Positions 42,889 through 54,131 of a stretch of DNA of 64,000 nt are shown piece after piece; position 1 is the first letter of the stretch, and each line of letters begins with the position of its first letter. Source of the stretch: Glandiceps talaboti (taxonomy: Eukaryota > Hemichordata > Enteropneusta > Spengelidae). The stretch spans positions 21,555,621 through 21,619,620 of the forward strand of contig NC_135559.1 in NCBI RefSeq assembly GCF_964340395.1, written 5' to 3'. The position numbers were made by a program, and so were the translations under genes. The notes beneath the pieces were generated by a model that saw only the letters and a program-made list of their open reading frames with translations, made no database searches and was not told the origin of the DNA.

Positions 42889-44622
42889 ACTGCTTACTAC
42901 TACTACTACTACGATATCCTTCCATCATAGTACACTGTTTACTACTACTACGATATCCTTCCATCATAGTACACTGTTTACTACTACTACTACTACTACT
43001 ACGATGTCCTTCCATCATAGTACACTGTTTAATACTACTACGATATCCTTCCATCATAGTACACTGTTTACTACTACTACGACGTCCTTCCATCATAGTA
43101 CACTGTTTACTACTACTACGATGTCCTTCCATCATAGTACACTGTTTACTACTACTACGATATCCTTCTATCATAGTACACTGTTTACTACTACTACGAT
43201 ATCCTTCTATCATAGTACACTGTTTACTACTACTACGATATCCTTCCATCATAGTACACTGTTTACTACTACTACGATATCCTTCCATCATAGTATACTG
43301 TTTACTACTACTACTACGATATCCTTCCATCATAGTACACTGTTTACTACTACTACGATGTCCTTCCATCATAGTACACTGTTTACTACTACTACGATGT
43401 CCTTCCATCATAGTACACTGTTTACTACTACTACGATGTCCTTCCATCATAGTACACTGTTTACTACTACTACGATATCCTTCCATCATAGTACACTGTT
43501 TAATACTACTACGGTATCCTTCCATCATAGTACACTGTTTACTACTACTACGATATCCTTCCACCATAGTACACTGTTTACTACTACTACTACGATATCC
43601 TTCCATCATAGTACACTGTTTAATACTACTACGATATCCTTCCATCATAGTACACTGTTTACTACTACTACGATATCCTTCCACCATAGTACACTGTTTA
43701 CTACTACTACTACTACGATATCCTTCCATCATAGTACACTGTTTAATACTACTACGATATCCTTCCATCATAGTACACTGTTTACTACTACTACGATATC
43801 CTTCCACCATAGTACACTGTTTACTACTACTACTACGATATCCTTCCATCATAGTACACTGTTTAATACTACTACGATATCCTTCCATCATAGTACACTG
43901 TTTACTACTACTACGGTATCCTTCCATCATAGTACACTGTTTACTACTACTACGACGTCCTTCCATCATAGTACACTGTTTAATACTACTACGATATCCT
44001 TCCATCATAGTACACTGTTTACTACTACTACTACGATATCCTTCCATCATAGTACACTGTTTACTACTACTACGACGTCCTTCCATCATAGTACACTGTT
44101 TACTACTACTACGACGTCCTTCCATCATAGTACACTGTTTAATACTACTACGATATCCTTCCATCATAGTACACTGTTTAATACAACTACGATATCCTTC
44201 CATCATAGTACACTGTTTACTACTACTACGACGTCCTTCCATCATAGTACACTGTTTACTACTACTACGATATCCTTCCATCATAGTACACTGTTTAATA
44301 CAACTACGATATCCTTCCATCATAGTACACTGTTTACTACTACTACGATATCCTTCCATCATAGTACACTGTTTAATACTACTACGATATCCTTCCATCA
44401 TAGTACACTGTTTAATACAACTACGATATCCTTCCATCATAGTACACTGTTTACTACTACTACTACGATATCCTTCCATCATAGTACACTGTTTACTACT
44501 ACTACTACTACTACTACGATATCCTTCCATCATAGTACACTGTTTACTACTACTACGATATCCTTCCATCATAGTACACTGTTTACTATTGCTACGATAT
44601 TCGTCCATCATAGTACACTGTT
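42889..44622. repeat. Second block of the 39-bp array (~43 copies)
   Basis: Same unit and orientation as the main array, starting ACTGCTTACTAC and ending in the same degenerate last unit ATTGCTACGATATTCG. Variants TTTAATACAACTACG and CTACGGTATCC are shared with the main array. There is an internal local duplication around 43.5-43.9 kb, where the combination of TTCCACCATAG with a longer ACT run recurs three times. Confidence 0.95.
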
Positions 44623-45014
44623 GGATCAGATAAAATATATTATTATCCGATGTGTGCTGCTAGAATGGTGGCAAGTAAAGACGGTGGCAAGTAACTACTT
44701 GCTTGATGGTGAGACCAGATGGGCTGTAATCCGTCTCTACTCGGATAGCATCAGTTAGTAGCGTAAAGCTATACGTTTCTGGACAAAATAGAAATTATGT
44801 TTTATTCCCCTTACAACCAGACTATTGTAACGTCTGAGCAAATTCATGCAGTCTGCCCATTCATCTAGAGAGCAAATTCATGTAGTCTGCCCATTCATCT
44901 AGAGAGCAAATTCATGTAGTCTACCTATAAATCTAGAGAGCAAATTCATGTAGTCTGTCCATAAATCTAGAGAGCAAATTCATGTAGGCTGCCCATTAAT
45001 CTAGAGAGCAAATT
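44623..45014. repeat. Right flank of the array, copy 2, with a 34-bp tandem repeat (5-6 copies)
   Basis: This copy duplicates 42316-42606 and then continues. The 34-bp repeat starts at 44836 and runs through five or more units ending in CTAGAGAGCAAATT at 45014, against about two units in copy 1. Copy 2 runs on into non-repetitive DNA, so it is probably the original flank and copy 1 the duplicate. Confidence 0.88.
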
Positions 45015-46793
45015 GACGAGTACAAACACATAGAACGAAATATTTGTGATGGGTGATATGAAGGGCTTGCATTGGGGACGTACGGTCCAGAGTCGTGTTA
45101 GTGTCAAACTCGTCAATACAATGGCATACAGAAACTCAAATCTTTATAGGTTGAACTTCACCGACAATAACCGTCCATCCATATTGTATAAAGGGATATT
45201 TTCAATATGATGAAGATAGTTCTGAGACAAAGACCCTAATGAAAAAAAATGTTCAGTTTTTGTCATTTTCTTGAAATGTAAAAAAAAAAATTGCTTCTGG
45301 TCAGCGCGCGCATCATTAAATACCCTGGCGTCGGTCTTTGTGTGTGTGTTTGACCAGCCCATGCAGTCTACAGATCCAAGAGGAAACACAAAAATAACCC
45401 TCCATACGTATACTTCAGTAAAGACAATTGCAGAGCCAATTATGAACAAGCAAATGACATGCCCCACATACACACTTGCTCTAAAGTACTAAATAAAAAG
45501 AACAGTAACTGCCATAAATAGTAGACTGAGTGACAGGTTTGTTGAGAATAAAAATAAATAAATAAATAATTCGCGTCGTCACACCATTTTAGACAAACTG
45601 TCCTGACCAGAAACAATTCTTTGACCTCATCTAAAGCCCTGATGACATGTTTCGATAGTTTGTTGTTTCTTCTACGATCTCACAAAATTGTCATGGATGA
45701 AGACAGATAACATGGAAATACCGTCATTTAAATTTGACTTAGAATCATAAGGGGGTACCGCTAAAAATACGTTTTTGGCCCTTTTCTCCAAACAGTATTT
45801 CGTCATTAGGCCTATTTAGCACTAAACCTCTCATCACATTGAAAATATCGATGCAGGGATCTGAGTTGAAAAGTGAAATCAACGAACCACACCGGGTTTA
45901 ATGGAGGGCCTGTAGGTTACGTGATTTTGATTTGTATTCACTTGCATTGGAAACTGTTCAAACCATGTTTGGTGACATTGACTAAAAGTACTGAAAAAAT
46001 ATAATTTCAAGATCATAGATTAAACCGCCTTCGGCATGCATACATTTGCTTTAAGTATTTAGGCAAGTCACCGTCAGCAAAATTCAATTTCCTGACAAAT
46101 GGAAGTTTAGAACAGTATGTACATAGATTTGGAATCATTTAATCCAAAGATCAAAGAGCACGGAGTTAGCTAGAGGCAGTAAAGCAATCATATTGATAGT
46201 GGGGTCACTTGCTAACAGAAAAAACAACAACAAAAGAAACTGAGTGGTAAGTTACTAGTACTGTCCTCGGGCGTTCCTTTGCTAGTATTAATAAACAAAT
46301 AGTAAGCTTAGAACCACTTTATATCCCTACAGAGTTTTCTAGCCTCCAGTATTCCATAACCTGTATAGATAGAACTCGACGTGCCCTTTTTTTTTACTAA
46401 ATGATACTGCTTTACATCGGATTCAGTGTGTAGACTTCCTGCACAAAATGAATGGTTTTGTTGTAAATCTAAACAAGGTGGGATTTTTCTTGTCGTTAAG
46501 AATGGAATATATTGCATAGCTAGCTGCTATTTAATGCCGATATATGTAAGTGGATTTATATCTACTTGTCTTAACTCAGAGATGAAATCTACATGTTCAA
46601 CATTATTTTAGTTGTTGTAACAGGTGCCTTTCATATGTATTACATAACTTTAATGAACTCTACTACTTAATAACAAAATGAATGACGCTTACAACAACTG
46701 CACCTCCTAGCCTGTCTCAAACAGTATTAAAACTACCTACACAAGGAATCTTGCGCATCCTAGCTAGGATGTCCACATCATATAACGTTAATA
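45015..46793. other. No gene recognised
   Basis: A 109-codon minus frame at 45144-45473 overlaps a plus frame at 45271-45492; neither shows a known domain. There is a short AAAT run near 45550. I see no splice-supported exon. Confidence 0.45.
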
Positions 46794-47125
46794 ATAATGT
46801 TGGTTCTTATATAGCGCTTTCCCATCCAGTTTGGATGCTCAAAGCACTTTACAATTATTACCCCTGTCTCGGATCTATAGCGGCACATCGGCTCTTTATA
46901 ATTCCTCAACTTCCTGGGGAGCATACAATCCATTTCAGCCTTTATAGGGCGCATAGGATTAAAGCATTCATACTGCAACTTCTATCCTACCAGACTAAGG
47001 CACAGTCATGGTTCAAATCTTACCCAAGAACCTTAGCCACTCAGAAACAAACGGCATCGATGAGGCACGAACCTGCAACCTGCAGATTCCAAGCCGACCA
47101 CTCTAACCATTCGCCCATCATGACT
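46794..47125 (-). mobile_element. tRNA-derived SINE with L2-like 3' tail
   Basis: On the minus strand the element begins near 47125 with a tRNA-like head. An A-box-like TGGTTAGAGTGG lies within 47092-47109, and a B-box-like GGTTCGTGCC is the complement of 47064-47073. The body runs to a tail containing TGTAAAGTGCTTTGAG, then AAAGCGCTATATAAGAACC, and ends CATTATTATTAAC near 46794. A GTAAAG...TTTGAG...AGCGCTATATAA tail is known from L2-clade LINEs and SINEs that use their machinery. A 3' portion without the tRNA head is present at 42607-42827. The subfamily name is not assigned. Confidence 0.75.
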
Positions 47126-47299
47126 CCATAATCTTTCACTCCCTGATGTTTAATTGTAAACAAATTGTTGATAAGACCAAGGCTGGCTAATTACTACACA
47201 GATAATATGACACACATACACTCACTCATTTCACTCAGATGGTAAACAAACAACTCCAAATTTCTATGTTAAATTAGCAGCTAGAACACAATACAACTT

Positions 47300-47302
<3 letters not shown>

Positions 47303-47387
<85 letters not shown>

Positions 47388-47402
47388 TGTGTGTGTGTGT
47401 GT
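47303..47402. repeat. (AT)n tract followed by (GT)n
   Basis: About 82 bp of AT dinucleotides, then GCGTGTGTGTGTGTGTG. Confidence 0.95.
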
Positions 47403-47505
47403 ACTTAAACGCCAAAAATGTATTTTCATCGTATGACTGTAGACACATTTTTATAACATCACTGCCGCTTTAATTTAGTTGCCTGTATCTCAAACGGTTT
47501 CTAAA

Positions 47506-47572
47506 TCATGCATAGTGTCTACTCCTATATTTTAATGAATATTCCGACAGCACAAACAATAGAGCAACTTTT
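47506..47572. repeat. Source-like copy of the spacer segment at 42824-42888
   Basis: From TCATGCATAGTGTCTACTCC to AGAGCAACTTT the sequence is the same as the second half of the chimeric spacer. It identifies the 46.8-47.6 kb locus as the relative of that spacer. Confidence 0.85.
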
Positions 47573-49373
47573 CTTTGAATCCTAGTCATCTACTAAAAAT
47601 CTACTAAAAATTAATATATCAAACACAGCAAAGACATATAACAATAGTTAAGCTGTTGCCAAGCCTGAAACAAATGAAGGAATAGTATTAAGATTTTTGT
47701 CCAGCCATACAATATTCTGTTTCTGGAATTTGCAATTCCATAAAACAAAAAAACAAACGAATTTAAGTCTAAAAATAAATGTCCATTTAACAAATGTGTT
47801 TGCCTAACACCTGCCTCTATTTTGTCTTTATCACCTATACAGTGCCAGACAATTAAAGTCAACCATACCCCTCCAAGCAGTTACGATACTTCAAAAGGTA
47901 ACTTGAGAACATTGTCAGATATTATTTTCTTTGGAGTAAGGTCAAAACCGAGTATTTCATAAAAACCGGAAGTCAGTGATGTACTGATGATGTTGTTATT
48001 GAAAGCATGTCAGATTTTCAAGTTGTGACATTATTCGACCTCTTAAAATTCTTAGATCGTAAGATCCATATCAAAGAATCATTGGTTTATCATCGGTCCT
48101 CAACTTCTTGTCACATTATGATTTCAATCTGTTTATTCATGTCGTGTTTCGCCTTTAAAATTCTTCTATTTTATTATTTTTTTGTTTACACCTAAATATG
48201 TTGTCACATTAAGACAAACTTCCTAGTTCCGCAAGTATATTCCTAAGCCTGGACTTGTCCATCACTATTGCCGCAAGGAATGTATCGATCTATCAAATAG
48301 TAATAGCGAATATAAGCTATCAATCTGCGTAAAAGTAAAATGAATTGCAAACGTGGGAGGTAGAGAAACAACAATATATACTTCACTGTCTGACATCATC
48401 AGGTATAGAATAGAACTAAATACGCCTGTATAAATCTCAGTTACTCCGTGTACAATGCCATTAAATTCAATCGACTTATTCGACTGCATCGACCGTCAAA
48501 CCAAATTAAGTTTTAAATTACTCTCTGTGTAGTCCATTATAAAGAAAGATCTGTTTAGTAGATATAATTGATTCTTCCTTTCAATCCACCTGTTAGTGGG
48601 TTTCCGTGACAGATTTTGAGTCGAATTATTATCCTGTGTTTAGACCCTCCGGTTTAAGCCATCTGTGGATAATTCGACCCATTCTCCTGCCTGCATGGCG
48701 GAACATCTAATGCATTATGTATAACCTGCTGCTAGCTTGTTCTTGTTAGAGGCAATTATTCAGTGGGGCTTTACGGAAATACTTCTAAAATTGAGATTTT
48801 TAATAATAACTAAATATAATGTCTCTGGCATTTAAGATAAATTTGACTGCATTGGACTGTAGAATACCGAGCCTCTCACTTATTGATAATATGTTTTCAG
48901 TCAAAATTAACCAAGTATTCATGTTAAGTGACCATCAATATATGATGAATGTATAATGAGGACTGACTTATTTTGGATTTGTAGTGGTAACATAAATAAT
49001 ACATTAAACAACTTAAAAGTATTCGTCGTTGGACTATATTCATTAGGCCGACTTTCCTTTTGTGCAAAGCGACGTTGAACCACTTCTACACTCTTTGCAT
49101 TCCGATCAACTCTCGCATACAATGCAAGGTTTCTTCTGTTTGTTATCACGTGGTGTAGGTGATTGGTCCTGAATATCTTTCTCATCTTCTTAACCTTCAG
49201 ACACCTTTAGCTCCCCATAGCAACTTAGGTCTTCTTCCGAAACCCGCATCCCAAAGACACCATTTGTCATTAAGAAGCTCGGTGTGAGCGTTCCTCAGTA
49301 GTTCTAGATCTGTGACTGTGTGTGCATGGAGCTCTTCGGAGAACAGGCGCATTATAAATTCACTTTATCATTT
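47573..49373. other. No confident gene
   Basis: The one item of note is a minus frame at 48919-49185, listed separately. The rest has only short frames without family features. Confidence 0.45.
48919..49185 (-). pseudogene. Possible decayed helix-turn-helix (transposase N-terminal) fragment
   Basis: An 88-codon minus frame contains LALYARVDRNAKSVEVVQRR followed by FAQKESRPNEYSPTTNTFK. Its spacing recalls the N-terminal helix-turn-helix of some DNA transposases, where a KSVxxVQRxF helix is followed by PxxxTI. The frame then passes into hydrophobic low-value sequence and no catalytic domain is seen. The assignment rests on a weak remembered pattern and could be chance. Confidence 0.2.
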
Positions 49374-49781
49374 CGAGTTTTATGTACGAACTCTTGATTC
49401 TGTACTAGCGTGAACCATTTCTGAATTTTTATGTTAGAGACGTCCTAGCTTGTATACGCTTTAGTGCATATAATTATCTTTGACACGCACTACTCGGGGT
49501 GCTATGTATCTTTGACGCACGCTTTTCACATACAATATCTCTGCGTGCGTCTTTGCGTTCTTCTTTTGTCGACGCTTTATAAAAAAAATAATATGAGGTA
49601 GCCGTTCCCATTTTACAAGATTGCATCGATTGGCCAACTATACAAGCCATTTGTCTACGAATCTTCGATACTACTTTGAAATGTATTACACTAAAACGTA
49701 TACAAGCTAGGACGTATCTAACATAAGAATTCTGAAATGGTTCACGCTAGTACAGAATTATGAGTTCGTACATACAACTCG
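49374..49781. repeat. Fold-back element with ~95-bp inverted arms
   Basis: The left arm at about 49374-49468 reads CGAGTTTTATGTACGAACTC, then TGTACTAGCGTGAACCATTT and CGTCCTAGCTTGTATACG. The right arm at about 49686-49781 is its reverse complement with roughly 10 percent mismatches. The loop is about 215 bp and includes a CTTTGACACGCACT / CTTTGACGCACGC direct repeat. This is typical of a MITE or fold-back transposon. No flanking target duplication was established. Confidence 0.8.
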
Positions 49782-52189
49782 TATGTACAGCTACGGTGTG
49801 TTCAAGTTGAATTTCGAATAACACTGTGCTGTCCGAAATTTTGTTACTTGCAGATATACGTTCTTAATGAAGTAAAATGTCCACATCGCGATGACGTCAT
49901 GATCCATGTGATGTCCTAAGTAACTATATATAAATGTACTATATGAAATCAAAGCATTAATATTAGTAATATCGTAAAATAATATTTACATCCCTGTCAT
50001 TTTGATTTATACGTTAAGATAACATCCGGGTATTTTTGGTCTTCTGACGATTTTACGTTTTTTATCAAATGATTAACCCTTTCTGTCCTGTCTGGGTTGT
50101 TATGGAATCACTTCAGTTCTAATTTCGATAACCCTGTATTTGCAATATATACGTCTACTAAGGATTAAGCTAAGGATAAATATTAGGTGAATTCAATTAA
50201 TTCGATTCTCAAAAATAAATGGTAACGATTATATGTAAGCTTATACAGTAGTAAGTAAGATTGGTATCTCTCGACACTAAAATTCCATTAATTTTAATTT
50301 GATAACACCCAAGAAATGGGTTTATTTATCAATTTATTTTTCATCTCAACATCAAAATAAAGAAATAGAACATATATTAGAATATTTAAAGAACTTACGT
50401 TGCGATTAAATACAAAGACAGACGAACCTGTAAATTGATACGCATGTATTTTTTGTAATAAGAGTATGCTTACTATCTCGTTTTAATAGATCGATTTACA
50501 ATTTGGATTTACAATTTGGATTAAAGCTTGTCTAGGGAAATGTTGGTCCAGAACCAAAGTATTATCCTATATAATCCTTATGGCTTTCTTACAAGATAAC
50601 AGAAATACAAGAATGTAGTATTGAATCATTGGCCTTTACCGTGTACTGTTATCTATGTATATGGACAGGTCATATTCAGTAACCATGACAACACACTTGT
50701 GTCTGTCCTTTTGACATGGGTCAGCTTGAGGCCTTTTTATCTAAATTTCAAACACTTGTTTCAAAATAATTTCATAATCAGATTTATGCTACCGCTTGCC
50801 ATAAAACGAGAATAGAATATCTATATCGCATTGACCAGTTTACGCATATGTATTTTCGTACTACTAGTATTTTGAGGTAAGTGTCACTTATGGGTGCACC
50901 CATAAGGTACTTCATTGGTGGTTTATCTGACTAATTTGTTAACGATGATTAGGCCATGGTTCAGTAGGTATAATACAATGACATGTCTAATTGTTCACTT
51001 TAACAAATACATCGCATATTTGTTTCAGCGCTGGTTCAGGCCCCTCTAAAGGTCCCATAGATTCGTTCTCATTTATTGTAACTGAGTCGTAACACATTTC
51101 TTTGCTTGTACACAGTATTTTCAAAAACTTCCTTTTGTTCACTTTTTTAAAAGTAAAAACATAATTACCAACAACCAAGTGCACATTTTAAACAGTCATT
51201 CCTTGCACGATGTCAAAGAGGGATATCAAGAAATAAGTTGCCGGCTCAGATAAATATTTGATATCAAATTTTCCTTATCAACAGCCGTTATTATACAAGG
51301 TATGTCTATTAGTCGCATATATGGTACTGACTTGTAAGTTTAGAAAGTGCCCTTTAAAGATATGTTTTGATTAGTTTACGCTACTTCCTTTGCCGCTCTC
51401 ATAATACATATATGTTACCTTCTCCCATGGCAATTTGCCATGTAAACGATATATGGTAGTTAGCTGTTAGTTAGCTGTATTCGACTTGTACATGGTGAAA
51501 TGGAGGTACATCTAACCTATCAATGATATTTAATATGACGGAGAAGATTAACAGGACTTAATACTCTGGCAGGGTGGAAATACGATAAATTTCTCATTGT
51601 ATCATATTTTGTGGTCAGACTACATATGCTTAACAATATATGGTATGAATTTAACAATCGCCATTAAATCTACGCCGCCTTTTGTTCCCTTGACATTATC
51701 AATTTGTTTTTCGTTTTCGAACTTTGACAATATCAATAAAAGTTGATGGGCTAACCATAGTAACAAGAAATCAAGTCATCAATCATCATATACAGTCTCT
51801 TGCAAAGTTTACAAATCAATTTTTTTATTTCGACAAGATGGTTATCTTAAGTTTTTCTACCTCAGTGTACACTTGACTCCTGCTCATATCATTTCAATTT
51901 ATGAACTACCATTGATGGTAATGAACTTCTAACATTCGGATTATTTATTTCTTGAAACTTTAACATCGAGGCCTTCCCTAAGGCTAGATATAATCACAAG
52001 AGAATGAATGAGATCAAAGGATTACGAGTGCTTTAGTACTTCGACTTACAGTGGATTATTTTATTTCTTCTATGTTTCGCGTAGATGGAGAAGATATATT
52101 GTAAATTGTATAAAAGTTGACTCTATTTTCTCAGTGCATGTTGTGTGAATATCTTGTCTATTAAATGTAACAGTGAAATGATACGCTTT

Positions 52190-52190
<1 letters not shown>
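49782..52190. other. No gene recognised
   Basis: Only short open frames (for example 50621-50815 plus and 50987-51184 minus), without domains or convincing splice sites. I see no RNA gene. Confidence 0.5.
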
Positions 52191-52240
<50 letters not shown>

Positions 52241-52462
52241 GTCAGTCAGTCAGTCAGTCAGTCAGTCAGTCAGTCAGTCAGTCAGTCAGTCAGTCAGTCA
52301 GCCAGCCAACCAACCAGTCAGTCAGTCAGTCAGTCAGTCAGTCAGTCAGTCAGTCAGTCAGTCAGTCAGCCAGCCAGCCAACCAACCAACCAACCAACCA
52401 ACCAACCAACCAACCAACCAACCAATCTACTGGTCGGTCGGTCGATCGATCGTTCGTTCGTT
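52191..52462. repeat. Graded compound tetranucleotide array
   Basis: The tract passes in register from CAAT to CAGT, CAGC and CAAC, back to a second CAGT block, CAGC and a long CAAC block, and then to CGGT, CGAT and CGTT. Neighbouring blocks differ mostly by one base, as expected if single substitutions spread by slippage. Confidence 0.93.
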
Positions 52463-53924
52463 GAAGACTTTCACATTACATAAACGAGGTTGAATATTTT
52501 GTTCTTGATCCCATGAACATTGTACTTGCTCTGACTTGCTCTCAGCCCATTGGTCTCACCTTACTACTGAAGTGCCATTATTGTATATCAACTTTAAGTA
52601 TCATATGCATATATAGCTGTGATATCCCAATTCAATTTTTACGACGTACTTTCAATAATTACATATAAGATTAACTATTGACTGTAATAGAGCTAACTGT
52701 GGGACATGTTATCTCTGAAACAACTCATAACAGGCAGTGGTGTCCTGTTGTTTTGAAAACATCAAGTCAAGTTTTACGGCTGAAATCTATCTTATATAAT
52801 CTAAGTAGGCTGACTGGTTACAAATGGCTCTCACACACTAGCCTATCCAGGGCTGTAATGAATATACCTGAGTGGTCATGATGTAGATGAGGGTGGTATA
52901 AATTCGCTATCTTCTGTTCGAACGCGTATAACATGACGACTCATTCACGTGGTGGAACATTTAGGGGGTCGGACAAATAGAGCAAAATGTGAATGAAAGA
53001 CAAACTTTTATGTTCAATATGTAAATGAGAGTTAGTTGAAATCAAGGCTTTTGATCGTGGAGTAGTCTTATAGTGGACAAATTATGCATTTCAAAGATAA
53101 TATGTTTGAAAATATAACAAATATGATGGCTACCGTATTCGTGGGCATATTTTGTTCGATGGTTCAAAGTATATCAATAGATTCCATATACCACCTTTTA
53201 AAAATCTTGACGGCATTTCGGTTTTTCAAATGTTTCATCCTCTAGTTTATACAACATCGTAACGACACTATGGAAGTCTAGTAATACTGATGAGATCCCA
53301 GACCCTTTTAAATTAGATTTACCCGTCAGATTTATTTGTCTTGCTAGGTACGAGTATCACGTATGGAAGGACATTGTTCGAAAATGCTAATTTAAATAAC
53401 CCTTTAAATGAACGTTTTCTCGTTAGAGGAAGTTGTAAATTTCAATCACGGATGAACTAATTGACCCTGGCTGCTACGTCAGACAACATGAATATGAGAG
53501 ACGTACATGTATTCATCTTTTTTGTGTGAAAAGTATAATTACATTGTCGACCGAAGACAACATAGAGTGTGCCGAGTAATACAGAGACGACTAAATGTAC
53601 AGAAAGACTTAAAAAACGGTGATTAAAGCTTGGAGTTCAGACTAAAGGTTAAATTATTTATTCCCATAGTCCTAGTTGAGTGACATGCCGTCAAACCTTC
53701 ATCTCAACGTCAACATTTTGCAATTTTCGACAACTGTTTTACTTTGGTATGTGATTTCGTAAGACATAAACGATTTAAAATGCTACTAATAATGAACCAA
53801 GTGAATGTGTCTTACATTAAGAAAGAAAATGGTAAAGTGAAAATGGTAAAGTTAAAAGGTAATCATGAGTTCAGTTTTAATCTGCAATGTACGCTTTACA
53901 GTATTGAATGGTTCGACAACTAAT
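52463..53924. other. No gene recognised
   Basis: A 67-codon plus frame at 52678-52881 has no recognised family. Nothing else is supported. Confidence 0.5.
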
Positions 53925-54131
53925 TGTCACCGTAAAGGGAGCATGGTAGTCACCGTAAAGGGAGCATGGTAGTCACCGTGAAGGGAGCATGGTAGTCACC
54001 GTGAAGGGAGCATGGTAGTCACCGTGAAGGGAGCATGGTAGTCACCGTGAAGGGAGCACGGTAGTCACCGTGAAGGGAGCACGGTAGTCACCGTGAAGGG
54101 AGCATGGTAGTCACCGTGAAGGGAGCATGGT
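53925..54131. repeat. 23-bp minisatellite, nine copies
   Basis: The unit GTCACCGTGAAGGGAGCA followed by TGGTA repeats nine times. The first two copies have CCGTAAAGGG, and two middle copies have GCACGG for GCATGG. It is more GC-rich than its surroundings and nearly homogeneous, so it is probably a young expansion. Confidence 0.95.

Noticed and set aside
21892-44622. Telomeric or known centromeric satellite
   Set aside because: The unit does not contain a telomere-type motif and the block is bounded by ordinary sequence on both sides. A centromeric role cannot be judged from sequence.
42825-44633. Leu/Ile-rich open frame across the second array block as a membrane protein
   Set aside because: A third reading of the same repeat; its N-terminal codons are the chimeric SINE spacer.
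45144-45492. 109-codon minus frame and 73-codon plus frame as genes
   Set aside because: They overlap on opposite strands, have no domain and cross A-rich runs; probably chance.
47064-47109. Functional tRNA gene
   Set aside because: The A and B box-like words belong to a SINE head. The B box departs from consensus and no clover-leaf could be completed with confidence.
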